DNA from: Streptomyces sp.
Lineage (GTDB): Bacteria; Actinomycetota; Actinomycetes; Streptomycetales; Streptomycetaceae
Direction: 5' to 3'
NCBI RefSeq assembly: GCF_019510245.1
Contig: NZ_JAEKKT010000140.1
Span: 62,001 to 126,000, forward strand
Length of the DNA: 64,000 bases
Shown one piece after another: positions 31,432 through 40,981 of this stretch. How positions within the stretch are numbered: position 1 is the stretch's first letter; each line of letters begins with the position of its first letter. Both the position numbers and the translations under genes were made by a program. The notes under the pieces were generated by a model. The model was not told the origin of the DNA. It was given only the letters and a program-made list of their open reading frames with translations, and did no database searches.

Positions 31432-31753
31432 GGGGAGAGTCCCGGCGCCGGGGGGATGGTGCGTCGGGACGTGGCTTGTTGGAGCGAGGGGGGGCGTCCG
31501 GGTCGTCGTGGTCCGTCGGCGGCTGCCGCCCCGTCAGGAGCCTTCGGCCGCGCGGGAAGTGGTCCACCCTGGACCTCGACTCCCCGGCCCTGGATGGTTG
31601 TTCCCTACACGCGGAGCCCCGAAGCGACGGTACCGCGCCATGTTTGCGCCGTCTTTCGCCACCCGGCGCACGCGCCCCGACGTGAGTGGAGCCTCGCGCG
31701 CACTGGTCACGCGAGCCCCACTCGTGCGAACCCCCTGCCCCCGTACAACTCCC

Positions 31754-32770
<1,017 letters not shown>

Positions 32771-32921
32771 GCGTGCTCCCTTGCGATGGTGGGCGGGCGG
32801 GTGGTCCTGTCGGTTCTTCTCGGTCCTTCAGCGAATGCTCGGCACTCGGACTGCAGCGCCCCGGAACTCCACTTCTGGAACTCCTCGGACTGTCGTCGAG
32901 TGCCCGGCATCTGAAGGAAAC

Positions 32922-32947
32922 AACGACTGGAATCCGGACAGAATTCC
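32922..32947 (-). promoter_or_regulatory. SigR-type promoter of hrdD (GGAAT-N18-GTT)
   Basis: On the reverse strand GGAAT (32947-32943) and GTT (32924-32922) are separated by exactly 18 bp, matching the SigR consensus. Predicted start near 32915 gives a leader of about 145 nt to the ATG at 32770. Confidence 0.75.
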
Positions 32948-33008
32948 CATGCTGCCCCCCGATTTTTCTGATCATGCAGTACCCTGTGCGACCACGTGAG
33001 GAGGCGCG

Positions 33009-33527
33009 GTGCCGTCAGAACGTACAGAGGTGCAGGTCAGACCGGGAGCCGAGGGGGACCTCGTAACCCTCACGGAGATCTACAATCACTACGTTCGTGA
33101 GACGCCCATCACATTCGACACGGTGGCCTTCACGCCGGAAGAGCGTCGTCCGTGGCTGCTCTCCCACCCGGAAGACGGCCCGTACCGCCTGATGGTTGCC
33201 ACGTCAGCGGACTCACAGGAGATTCTCGGGTACGCCACGTCCAGCCCCTACCGAGCGAAACCGGCCTACGCGACCTCCGTGGAGACCACGGTGTACGTCG
33301 CCCCGCAGGCCGGCCGGCGCGGTGTGGGCACGCTCCTCTACAAGGCCCTCTTCGAGGCGCTCGCGGGCGAGGACGTGCACCGCGCCTACGCGGGCATCGC
33401 GCAGCCGAACGAGGCGTCCACCCGGCTGCACGAACGCTTCGGGTTCCGGTACGTCGGCACGTACCGCGAAGTGGGCCGCAAGTTCGGCCGCTACTGGGAC
33501 GTGGCCTGGTACGAGCGCCCGCTCTGA
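33009..33527 (+). CDS. GNAT acetyltransferase, phosphinothricin acetyltransferase-like
   Basis: A 172-residue enzyme of the PAT/bar-like branch. Features: VRPGAEGDLVTLTEIYNHYV near the N-terminus, TPITFDTVAFTPEERRPWL, the CoA loop APQAGRRGVGTLLYKALFEA at about 98-117, and NEASTRLHERFGFRYVGTYR then EVGRKFGRYWDVAWYER at the C-terminus, the characteristic PAT ending. GTG at 33009 has GAGGAGG upstream. Divergent from hrdD. The natural substrate may be methionine sulfoximine/sulfone-like amino acids (family knowledge), not proven here. Confidence 0.9.
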   Translation: MPSERTEVQVRPGAEGDLVTLTEIYNHYVRETPITFDTVAFTPEERRPWLLSHPEDGPYRLMVATSADSQEILGYATSSPYRAKPAYATSVETTVYVAPQAGRRGVGTLLYKALFEALAGEDVHRAYAGIAQPNEASTRLHERFGFRYVGTYREVGRKFGRYWDVAWYERPL

Positions 33528-33540
33528 CGGCGCGAGGAGC

Positions 33541-34332
33541 TCACCCGAACTGCACGGACCGCTTCGCCATCCCCATCCAGAACCCGTCGATCACCGACTT
33601 CTGCGCGTCCAGCTCGCCGCCCGCCTCCGCCGCGCCCATGGTGACGAAGAGCGGGGCGAAGTGCTCGGTGCGCGGGTGGGCGTAGCGGCCGGCCGGGGCC
33701 TTGTCGAGGAAGTCGAGGAGGGCGTCCCAGTCACGGTTCTCCAAGGCGCGGTGCCCCCAGTCGTCGAACTCGGAGGACCAGGTCGGCACCCCGCCTCCGG
33801 TGTGGCGCAGGGCGGCCAGGTTGTGGGTGAAGAAGCCGGAGCCGACGATCAGCACGCCCTCGTCGCGCAGCGGGGCGAGCCGGCGGCCGATCTCCATCAG
33901 GCGGACCGGGTCGAGGGTGGGCATGGAGATCTGCAGGACGGGGATGTCGGCGGCCGGGAACATCTCCACCAGGGGCACGTAGGCGCCGTGGTCGAGACCG
34001 CGGTCCGGGATGTCCTGCACGGGGGTGCCGGGGGCGCGCAGCAGCTTGCGCACGGACTCGGCCAGCCCGGGCGCGCCGGGGGCCTCGTACCGCACCTCGT
34101 AGTAGTGCTTCGGGAATCCCCAGAAGTCGTAGACGAGGGGGACGGTCCGCACGGCACCGAGGGCGAGGGGGGCCTCCTCCCAGTGGGCGGAGACCATCAG
34201 GATCGCCTTGGGACGGGGGAGGCCGGCGCTCCACTCGGCGAGCTCGCCGGGCCAGACGGGGTCGTCGGCGAGCGGCGGCGCGCCGTGGCTCAGATAGAGG
34301 GCGGGCATGCGCTCCGGTGCGGCGGCGGACAT
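33541..34332 (-). CDS. DODA-type extradiol aromatic ring-opening dioxygenase
   Basis: A 263-residue class III (LigB-like) extradiol dioxygenase, YgiD/4,5-DOPA dioxygenase type, with a non-haem metal. Metal and active-site histidines lie in ALYLSHGAPPLADDP, MVSAHWEEAPLALGAV, RGLDHGAYVPLVEMFPAAD, and the conserved VLIVGSGFFTHNLAALRH at about 165-182. ATG at 34332 has GGAGGGA upstream. It is divergent from a MarR gene with two TTTAA-containing direct repeats between, so it is probably MarR-controlled. Confidence 0.92.
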   Translation of the reverse strand: MSAAAPERMPALYLSHGAPPLADDPVWPGELAEWSAGLPRPKAILMVSAHWEEAPLALGAVRTVPLVYDFWGFPKHYYEVRYEAPGAPGLAESVRKLLRAPGTPVQDIPDRGLDHGAYVPLVEMFPAADIPVLQISMPTLDPVRLMEIGRRLAPLRDEGVLIVGSGFFTHNLAALRHTGGGVPTWSSEFDDWGHRALENRDWDALLDFLDKAPAGRYAHPRTEHFAPLFVTMGAAEAGGELDAQKSVIDGFWMGMAKRSVQFG

Positions 34333-34403
34333 GGCGGCGGCTCCCTCCGGGTGCCGGGCTGCCTTCCCGGCCCCCATCCTTCGACTCTTCACGCGACGAC
34401 TGC

Positions 34404-34459
34404 TTTAACTCTCAAGCTTTCCGTGCCTCAGTTTACGCCCCACTTGTTTAAGTTTCAAG
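34404..34459. promoter_or_regulatory. Direct repeats TTTAANTYTCAAG between dioxygenase and marR
   Basis: TTTAACTCTCAAG at 34404-34416 and TTTAAGTTTCAAG at 34447-34459 match at 11 of 13 positions, 43 bp (about four helical turns) apart in an AT-rich divergent region. Candidate MarR sites. Confidence 0.5.
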
Positions 34460-34470
34460 GAGAGGCCTCG

Positions 34471-34476
34471 TACAGT
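34471..34476 (+). promoter_or_regulatory. -10 element TACAGT of a probable leaderless marR transcript
   Basis: TACAGT ends 7 bp before ATG 34484 and the second repeat TTTAAGTTTCAAG covers the upstream -35 region, so binding there would block the promoter. Confidence 0.45.
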
Positions 34477-34483
34477 GGGACAC

Positions 34484-34996
34484 ATGACTACGGCATCCGG
34501 ATCCGCCACCACGCAGAGCCGCTGGCTCACCGACCACGAACAGCGCGTCTGGCGCTCGTACCTGCACGCCACGACCCTGCTGGAGGACCATCTGGACCGT
34601 CAGCTCCAGCGTGACGCGGGGATGCCGCACATCTACTACGGCCTCCTCGTCGGGCTCGCCGAGGCTCCCGGGGGACGGCTGCGGATGACCGAGCTGGCGA
34701 TGAAGGCCAAGATCACCAGGTCCCGGCTCTCGCACGCCATCGCCCGCCTGGAGAAGAACGGCTGGGTACGGCGGGAGGACTGCCCCTCCGACAAGCGGGG
34801 CCAGTTCGCCGTCCTGACCGCCGAGGGCACCGAGGTGCTGCGGCGCACCGCGCCGGGCCATGTGGCCGCCGTACGGCAGGCGCTGTTCGAGCGGCTGACG
34901 CCGGAACAGCAGCAGGCCCTCGGCGAGATCATGCAGATCGTCGCCGAGGGCCTGCAGCCCGACGAAGCGGGCGCGGACCTGCCCTGGCTCCGCTGA
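34484..34996 (+). CDS. MarR family transcriptional regulator
   Basis: A 170-residue MarR protein. The winged HTH is at about 55-115 (LRMTELAMKAKITRSRLSHA, IARLEKNGWVRREDCPSDKR, GQFAVLTAEGTEVLRRTAPG). Flanking helices form the dimer interface. ATG at 34484 lacks a ribosome site; GTG 34475 is three codons upstream. It is divergent from the DODA dioxygenase gene and convergent with an MFS gene. Confidence 0.9.
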   Translation: MTTASGSATTQSRWLTDHEQRVWRSYLHATTLLEDHLDRQLQRDAGMPHIYYGLLVGLAEAPGGRLRMTELAMKAKITRSRLSHAIARLEKNGWVRREDCPSDKRGQFAVLTAEGTEVLRRTAPGHVAAVRQALFERLTPEQQQALGEIMQIVAEGLQPDEAGADLPWLR

Positions 34997-35050
34997 GGAG
35001 CTCAGGGACAGGTCCGCGTGCGGGTACCCTACGGTCGTTCGCTCAGAGGC

Positions 35051-36589
35051 TCAGTGGGCGATCACCGGGACCGCCACCTCGTCCTCCGCGCCGTCCCCGG
35101 AGGCCACCGGCGTGGCTTCCGGCTTGCCGGCGTTGACGAGGGCGACCACGATCACCGAGGCCAGCACCAGCATGCCGACGGCGACCCAGATCGCGTTGGC
35201 GTAGCCGTGCACCGCGCCCTGCATCTGGACCAGCTGCTGCTGGGACCTGGAGGTGGCGGTCGCGATGTGGTCCTTGATGTACGACGTCGTCGCGGACGCG
35301 GCGATCGTGTTCAGCAGGGCGGTGCCGATGGCGCCGCCCACCTGCTGCGAGGTGTTGACCATCGCGGAGGCGACACCGGCGTCCCGGGGCTCGACGCCGA
35401 GCGTGGCCAGGGACATGGCCGGCATGAACGCCGTACCCATGCCGAGACCGAGCAGCACCATCGCGGGCAGGATCGTCGAGGCGTACGACGAGCCGATCTC
35501 GATCTGGGTCATGACCAGCATGCCGGCCGCGGCGACCAGGAAGCCGGGGCCCATCAGCGCCCGGGCCGGGACCCGGGTCATCAGCCGGGTGCCGATCTGG
35601 GTGGAGCCGATCATCATGCCCGCGATCATCGGCAGGAAGGCGAAGCCGGTCTTGATCGGCGAGAAGCCCTTGATGACCTGGAGGTAGTAGGTCAGGAAGA
35701 GGAAGGTGCCGAACATCGCGATGATCGCGACGCCGAGGGAGAGGTAGATACCGCCGCGGTTGCGGTCGAGGACCACGCGCAGCGGCAGCAGCGGGGCCTT
35801 GACCCGCATCTCGGTGACGACGAACGCGATCAGCAGCACCGCGGAGGCGACGAACAGGCCCACGGTGGTGGCGTCGCCCCAGCCGTCGGACTCGGCGCGG
35901 GTGAAGCCGTACACCAGCGAGACCAGGCCCAGGGTGGACAGGAGCACGCCGGGGATGTCGAGCGGGTTGCGGTTGCGGCCGCCCTCCGGCTCACGGATGA
36001 CGAAGTAGGCGCCGAGCGCAGCGACGATGGCGAAGGGGATGTTGACGAAGAACGTCCAGCGCCAGTCGAGGTACTCGGTGAGCACGCCGCCGAGGATGAA
36101 GCCGACGGCGCCGCCGCCACCGGCGATCGCACCGTAGATACCGAAGGCCTTGGCGCGCTCCTTGGCGTCCGTGAACATCACGGCGAGCAGGGAGAGCGCG
36201 GCCGGGGCGAGCATGGCGCCGAAGACGCCCTGGAGGGCACGGGCGCCGAACATCATGGCGCCGCTGGTCGCGGCGCCGCCGAGCGCGGAGGCCGCGGCGA
36301 AGCCGGTCAGGCCTATGACGAAGGCCCGCTTGCGGCCCCACAGGTCGGCGATACGGCCACCGAAGAGGAGGAGGCCACCGAAGGCGAGGGCGTAGGCCGT
36401 GACGACCCACTGCCGGTTGCCGTCGGAGATGCCCAGGTCGGACTGGGCGGAGGGCAGCGCGATGTTCACGATGGTGGCGTCGAGGACGACCATCAGCTGG
36501 GCGAGCGCGATGAAGACGAGCGCTTTCCAGCGGTTGGCATCACCGGACTGCGCCGGTGCGCCAGGAGCCTTGGCGGCTGTTTCAGACAT
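35051..36589 (-). CDS. MFS transporter, DHA2 (EmrB/QacA) type
   Basis: A 512-residue, 14-TM multidrug-type exporter. Helix 1 is ALVFIALAQLMVVLDATIVN with IALPSAQSDLG; motif A reads GGRIADLWGRKRAFVIGL; motif C lies near GAIAGGGGAVGFILGGVLTE. The last ~25 residues are acidic. ATG at 36589 chosen; GTG 36601 is possible. It is downstream of a TetR gene on the same strand, and the 251-bp gap carries a tandem array of operator-like repeats. Confidence 0.92.
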   Translation of the reverse strand: MSETAAKAPGAPAQSGDANRWKALVFIALAQLMVVLDATIVNIALPSAQSDLGISDGNRQWVVTAYALAFGGLLLFGGRIADLWGRKRAFVIGLTGFAAASALGGAATSGAMMFGARALQGVFGAMLAPAALSLLAVMFTDAKERAKAFGIYGAIAGGGGAVGFILGGVLTEYLDWRWTFFVNIPFAIVAALGAYFVIREPEGGRNRNPLDIPGVLLSTLGLVSLVYGFTRAESDGWGDATTVGLFVASAVLLIAFVVTEMRVKAPLLPLRVVLDRNRGGIYLSLGVAIIAMFGTFLFLTYYLQVIKGFSPIKTGFAFLPMIAGMMIGSTQIGTRLMTRVPARALMGPGFLVAAAGMLVMTQIEIGSSYASTILPAMVLLGLGMGTAFMPAMSLATLGVEPRDAGVASAMVNTSQQVGGAIGTALLNTIAASATTSYIKDHIATATSRSQQQLVQMQGAVHGYANAIWVAVGMLVLASVIVVALVNAGKPEATPVASGDGAEDEVAVPVIAH

Positions 36590-36688
36590 GGGGGTACCCA
36601 CTTCGTGACTTCATGACGGAAAGTCGATGGTTCGTGACGGGAAAACGGATCGGTGAAGCGCTGGCTGGGTGGTCGGCGCGGGACACAA

Positions 36689-36802
36689 GGACCGCGTGTT
36701 CGGTGCGGCACCAGGGCCGCGTGATCAGTGCGGAACAGGGACCGCGTGTTCGGTGCGGAACCAGGGCCGTGTGAGGTGGGACCGGTGTTCGGTCCGGAAC
36801 TG
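36689..36802. repeat. Tandem operator-like array between tetR and its MFS gene
   Basis: About five degenerate ~25-bp units occupy 36689-36802. ACCGCGTGTTCGGTGCGG is identical at 36691-36708 and 36741-36758, exactly 50 bp apart; variants are centred at about 36725, 36770 and 36790 (ACCGGTGTTCGGTCCGGAAC). Units contain imperfect dyads of the form GACCG..CGGTGC / GTTCGG..CCGGAAC. Confidence 0.6.
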
Positions 36803-36840
36803 ATCGGCCCCTACGGGACTGTGCTGTCGCTCTCGGTCGT

Positions 36841-37491
36841 TCAGGCCTGGCGCAGGTCCTCCACGGTCACGGCCGTGCCCGGCAGGGCGGAGCGGGCCGG
36901 GGCCCGCAGTCCGTCCAGGAACAGCTGCAGATGGCGGTGGACGAAGCGGTCGCTGACCAGGCAGTCGGTGCCGAACGGAGGCCGGCTGAGCTGAGCCACG
37001 ACGATCATCACATCGCCGACGCCCACGTCCGGACGGAGCTGCCCGGCCGCCTTGGCGCGGTCCATGAGCTGCTCGATGAGCTGCTCGCACCGCTGACGCG
37101 CCGCTTCCAGGTCGGGGTGGTTCTTGTCGAAGGTGCTGGAGACCATGGGGCACAGCGCGCTGACCCGCTCGTCGGCGGCGGCGTGCACGAAGCGCTCCAG
37201 CGCCTCGAAGGCGTCCCCGGTCTCCGCGAGCGCCAGCTCGGCCGCTTCGGACGTCCGGTCCATCACGGAGCAGACGACCTCACGGACGAGCGCGTCGCGG
37301 TCGGGGAAGTTGCGGTACACCGTGGCGTTGCCGACGCCGGCCCGGCGGGCGATGTCGTCGAGCGGCACGTCGGGGCCGTACTCGGTGAACATCTCGCGGG
37401 CGGCGGTGACGATCCGCTCCCGGTTGCGCAGGGCGTCGGCGCGGGGCCGGGGTGCCTTGCGCACGGCGGGGAGGGCGGTCGCGGTCTGCAC
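36841..37491 (-). CDS. TetR family transcriptional regulator
   Basis: A 216-residue TetR protein. The HTH runs about 20-65 (RERIVTAAREMFTEYGPDVP, LDDIARRAGVGNATVYRNFP with FPDRDALVREV). The C-terminal domain, of SbtR/TetR_C type, includes CPMVSSTFDKNHPDLEAARQ and LVSDRFVHRHLQLFLDGLR. GTG at 37491 has CAGGAG six bases upstream and is preferred to ATG 37554. Same strand as and upstream of the MFS gene at 36589, its probable target through the repeat array. Confidence 0.9.
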   Translation of the reverse strand: MQTATALPAVRKAPRPRADALRNRERIVTAAREMFTEYGPDVPLDDIARRAGVGNATVYRNFPDRDALVREVVCSVMDRTSEAAELALAETGDAFEALERFVHAAADERVSALCPMVSSTFDKNHPDLEAARQRCEQLIEQLMDRAKAAGQLRPDVGVGDVMIVVAQLSRPPFGTDCLVSDRFVHRHLQLFLDGLRAPARSALPGTAVTVEDLRQA

Positions 37492-37748
37492 GGCGTACTC
37501 CTGGTCTACGGGCTTCCGCGATCCGGGGAGGCGCTCCCCGTTTCGCGCGGACACAGGTCTAAACGGGGAGACGGTCCCCGGTTATTTCCCCGCCTTCCCC
37601 GAATTTCACGTGACCTGAGTCACACCCTCTCGCTTCGGCGGATCCCACGATCGGCCCCTCCAGCGCGCGCCCGCCGCCCCGCCGACACAGGGTGATCCAA
37701 AGGGTGCAGTCGGAGACCGGCGGCTGCCGTGGCGCGAAAGGTCCGTGC

Positions 37749-39182
37749 ATGCAGCCGCAGCCCAGCCGCCGTATACCCGCCCGCCGCCGTATACCCCTTC
37801 GCCTACTGACACTTCGGAGCCGCACGGACCTCCCGCACCTCCACAGCTCGCCGCGCCGTCGTACGCCGCCGTCCCGGCGCCCGGCCCCGGCCCGGGGTCG
37901 CGGGATACCGCCTGGCCGTCGCATACGCCCCCGCCGTGCGGTCTGCCTCGCCGCCGTGGCCGCGCTGATCCTCGCGGTCGGCACCTCGGCGGGCTCCGGG
38001 CGTCTCACGGCGGCCCCCACACCGGCCGGCGCCGGCCCGATCGCGCTGGCCCGCTCCTCCGTCTACGGCCCCTGCATGATCAGCGGCGGCCGCGACATCC
38101 AGATGACCGAGGGCGTCCCCACCCCGGGCGGCTACTCCCGCTCCACCGGCACCGTGCACGCCCTCACCCTGATGGTCGACTTCCCCGACGCGCCCGGCCA
38201 GGGCAGCGCGCTCGACCGCTACCACGAGTTCTTCCCGCAGACCCAGGAGTGGTTCCGCACCGCCTCCTACGGGAAGCTCGACTACCGGCCGGACGCCCCG
38301 ATCGACCACTGGCTGCGGATGCCGAAGCCGTTCAGCGCGTACGGCATAGAGCGCGGTGCCCCCTTCGACCCCGGCTACCGGCAACTGGTCCAGGACATCG
38401 TGGCCGCCGCCGACCCGGACGTGGACTTCCGGTCGTACGACCTCCTGAACGTGCTGGTCACCCCGAACGCCGGCCCCTCCGCCCTGGACACCGTGCTGTC
38501 CGTGACCTTCGCCGGCAACGGCGACGCCCCGGTCGCCGACGGCACGCCGGTCTCCAACGCCTCCTTCGTCTACTCCCGCCAGGACGACGGCTCCGGCTCC
38601 TACGCCCGCACCGGTTACCGGGTCCTCCCCCACGAGAACGGCCACGTCTTCGGCCTGCCCGACCTCTACACCCAGGAGGGCGGGGGCGCGGTCGGGCACT
38701 GGGACATCATGAGCGAGGACTGGGGCGCCGACAACGACCTCCTCGCCTGGCACAAGTGGAAGCTGGGCTGGCTCGACCCCGACCAGGTCAGCTGCGCGGC
38801 GGCCCGCGGCGGCACCGAGTACACGCTGACCCCCCTCTCCCGCCCCGGCGGGAGGAAACTGGTCTTCGTGCCCGTCGACGCCCGCACCGGCTACGCCCTG
38901 GAGGTCCGCACCCCGGGCGGCAACGACGAGGAGATCTGCCACCCCGGCGTCCTCATCTACAAGGTCGACGCGAACGTCGACACCGGCCGCGGACCGATCA
39001 AGGTGTACGACGCCCACCGCGACACCGGCGGCTGCACCCGCAGCCCCAACGTCCAGGCGGAGCTCTCCGACGCTCCGTTCGGACCGGGCGAGAGCTTCAA
39101 GGATCCCGCGCACGGGATCGAGGTGGTGGTGACGGGGGTGGACGGGGAGGGGAACTACCGGGTGCGGGTGACTCGGGGGTAG
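37749..39182 (+). CDS. M6 family (immune inhibitor A-like) metalloprotease
   Basis: A 477-residue secreted zinc protease. The first 63 residues are very Arg/Pro-rich, then a hydrophobic signal segment AVCLAAVAALILAVGTSAGS (64-83). The catalytic domain has a HExxH variant, HENGHVFGLPD at 295-305 (His295, Glu296, His299), followed by GAVGHWDIMSEDWG. The C-terminal part is a beta-rich M6 extension (TGYALEVRTPGGNDEEICHP, GVLIYKVDANVD). ATG at 37749 is preferred; GTG 37692 extends it by 19 residues. The long basic leader is odd and the true start may lie inside it. Confidence 0.85.
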   Translation: MQPQPSRRIPARRRIPLRLLTLRSRTDLPHLHSSPRRRTPPSRRPAPARGRGIPPGRRIRPRRAVCLAAVAALILAVGTSAGSGRLTAAPTPAGAGPIALARSSVYGPCMISGGRDIQMTEGVPTPGGYSRSTGTVHALTLMVDFPDAPGQGSALDRYHEFFPQTQEWFRTASYGKLDYRPDAPIDHWLRMPKPFSAYGIERGAPFDPGYRQLVQDIVAAADPDVDFRSYDLLNVLVTPNAGPSALDTVLSVTFAGNGDAPVADGTPVSNASFVYSRQDDGSGSYARTGYRVLPHENGHVFGLPDLYTQEGGGAVGHWDIMSEDWGADNDLLAWHKWKLGWLDPDQVSCAAARGGTEYTLTPLSRPGGRKLVFVPVDARTGYALEVRTPGGNDEEICHPGVLIYKVDANVDTGRGPIKVYDAHRDTGGCTRSPNVQAELSDAPFGPGESFKDPAHGIEVVVTGVDGEGNYRVRVTRG

Positions 39183-39221
39183 GGGCGGTGGGGGTGGCGG
39201 GGCACGGTTTACGGTGGGCGC

Positions 39222-39257
39222 AGATCGCATAGATCACAGAGATCGCAGAGATCGCAG
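39222..39257 (+). repeat. Four tandem 9-bp repeats upstream of the tandem IclR gene
   Basis: AGATCGCAT, AGATCACAG, AGATCGCAG, AGATCGCAG follow one another without gaps, ending 28 bp before the ATG at 39286. Could be an operator or a replication-slippage product. Confidence 0.6.
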
Positions 39258-39285
39258 GAACCGTCGTATCGGAGCCGGAGAGTCG

Positions 39286-40869
39286 ATGACCGCCCCCTTG
39301 TCCTCGTCCCCCGTGGCGGAGGAGCCGCCCGCCGAGGCGGTGACGCCGTTGATCCGGGGGGTGGCGGTGCTGGCGGCGCTGACCGAGGCGGGCGGCACGC
39401 TGAGCGCGAGCGCGCTGGAACGGCGTACCGGCCTCGCCCGTTCCACGGTGGACCGGATCACCGCGACCCTCTCCCGGATGGGTTACGTCCGCCCGGACGG
39501 CCGGGACTCGGTGCTCACCCCCCGCGTGATGGAACTGGGCAACGCCTACCTGGCCGCCCTGCGCCTGCCCGCGCTCCTGGACGGACACGCCGACGCCGTC
39601 GCCGACGAACTGGACGAGTCGGTCTCCCTCGCGGTCGCCGACCGGGACGGCATCCGGTTCATCCACCAGGCGACCCGGCGCCGCGCGATGTCCGTCAGCT
39701 TCCGCATCGGCGACCTGCTGCCGGCCGAACGCACCGCCCCCGGCGCGCTGTTCGCGGCCGAGTGGACGGAGCGGGAGTGGGCTGCCTGGCGGGCGAGGCG
39801 CGCCGCGGACCCGACCGACGCGGGCTTCCCCGCCGTACCGCCCCGGAACCCGGCCGCCGCCGACGACTTCGAGGCGCGGGCCGAGGAGACCCGGCACAGC
39901 GGCTGGGCCCTGGACGACCAGCTGGTCGAACCGGGCCTGGTCGCGGTGTCCGTCCCGGTGCGCGAGCCGGGCACCGGGCGCATCGCGTGCGTGGCGAGCG
40001 TCGTCAGCCACACCAGCCGCCACACGGCGGCGGACCTGCGCGAGACCCTGCTCCCCCGGCTGCGTACGGCGGTGACGGCGATGGAGGCGGAGCTGCGCGA
40101 GGCGGGGGCCCGGCCCGCGGAGCCCGGCCCGCCACCCGCCGGCCTCGCCGTGTGGACCACCGCCTCGAAGCACGAACTCGGCCGCGACTTCGTGGAATCG
40201 CTGGCCCGGGGCCTGACGGTCCTCACCGCCTTCGGCGAGGGCCGCTCGGCGCTGACCCTGACGGACGTGGCGAAGGCGACGGGCCTGGCCCGGGCGACGG
40301 CCCGGCGGGCCCTGATCACGTACGAGCACCTGGGCCTGGTGACCGCGGACGGCCGCGAGTTCGCCCTCACCCCGCGGGTGCTGTCGCTGGGCTACCCCCC
40401 GCTGTCCCGCACCACCCTCTCCCGCCTCGCGGCCCCCCGGCTGCGCGCCCTCGCGGACCGGCTCGACGAGCCGACGGCGCTGGCGGTGCTGGTCCCGGGG
40501 ACCGGTCCGGCGGAGATCCAGTACGTGGCGGTGGCGGCCGCGCGCCGGGTCCTGACGGTGGACATCACCGTGGGCACCCGCCTGCCGGCGAGCCGTACGG
40601 CGCTCGGCCGGGCCCTGCTCGGCCTCGCCGAGCCGGGCGGGTACGCCCTGGCGGACGAGGAGCTGGAGTCGGGTCTGCGCTCGATCGCGGTACCGGTACG
40701 GGACCGGGCGGGCCGCCCGGTCGCCGCCGTGAACGTGGCCACCCATGCGGCCCGCCGCACCCTGGCGGACTGCGTGAGCGAGGTACTGCCCGCCCTGCAC
40801 GCCACGGCGGCCCAGGTCCAGGACGACCTCCACATCGCGTCCCGCTTCACGCGCGTCCCGCTGTCCTGA
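39286..40869 (+). CDS. Tandem (double) IclR family transcriptional regulator
   Basis: A 527-residue protein made of two complete IclR units. Unit 1: HTH about 25-80 (LSASALERRTGLARSTVDRI, TATLSRMGYVRPDG) and effector domain to about 265 (SVSLAVADRDGIRFIHQATR, GLVAVSVPVREPGTGRIACV). Unit 2: HTH about 300-355 (LTLTDVAKATGLARATARRA, LITYEHLGLVTADGREFALT) and effector domain to 527 (GTRLPASRTALGRALLGLAE, LRSIAVPVRDRAGRPVAAVN). Unit 2 resembles PcaR/PobR-type regulators. ATG at 39286 has GGAGAG upstream. Most IclR proteins are ~250 residues; the fusion is unusual. Target may be the convergent transporter, which is speculative. Confidence 0.9.
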   Translation: MTAPLSSSPVAEEPPAEAVTPLIRGVAVLAALTEAGGTLSASALERRTGLARSTVDRITATLSRMGYVRPDGRDSVLTPRVMELGNAYLAALRLPALLDGHADAVADELDESVSLAVADRDGIRFIHQATRRRAMSVSFRIGDLLPAERTAPGALFAAEWTEREWAAWRARRAADPTDAGFPAVPPRNPAAADDFEARAEETRHSGWALDDQLVEPGLVAVSVPVREPGTGRIACVASVVSHTSRHTAADLRETLLPRLRTAVTAMEAELREAGARPAEPGPPPAGLAVWTTASKHELGRDFVESLARGLTVLTAFGEGRSALTLTDVAKATGLARATARRALITYEHLGLVTADGREFALTPRVLSLGYPPLSRTTLSRLAAPRLRALADRLDEPTALAVLVPGTGPAEIQYVAVAAARRVLTVDITVGTRLPASRTALGRALLGLAEPGGYALADEELESGLRSIAVPVRDRAGRPVAAVNVATHAARRTLADCVSEVLPALHATAAQVQDDLHIASRFTRVPLS

Positions 40870-40872
40870 GCC

Positions 40873-40923
40873 GCCGGAGCCTTTGGGCGCACGGTCCGCC
40901 CGGGGGGACGGCACGGCTCCGGC
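40873..40923. terminator. Hairpin between convergent IclR and MFS genes
   Basis: GCCGGAGCC (40873-40881) pairs with GGCTCCGGC (40915-40923); loop 33 nt. Located 4 bp past the IclR stop. Confidence 0.4.
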
Positions 40924-40981
40924 GATGCCCGGGGGTGCGCGGCTCAGGCGACGCCCGCTCCCCCGGGAGGAGGCGCCCGGT

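Larger units (their letters stand above)
31204..31753. other. Non-coding gap between tetR and hrdD
   Basis: 550 bp without a convincing gene. It holds the tetR palindrome (31224-31238), a 16-bp-arm hairpin (31241-31281), a 15-bp-arm hairpin (31385-31431) and an imperfect hairpin just past the hrdD stop (about 31684-31730). Open frames here have no family match and poor codon bias. Confidence 0.6.

Noticed and set aside
37606..37616. TTCACGTGACC near 37606 as another LAL site
   Set aside because: Core only, no flanking match, and far from the LAL genes.
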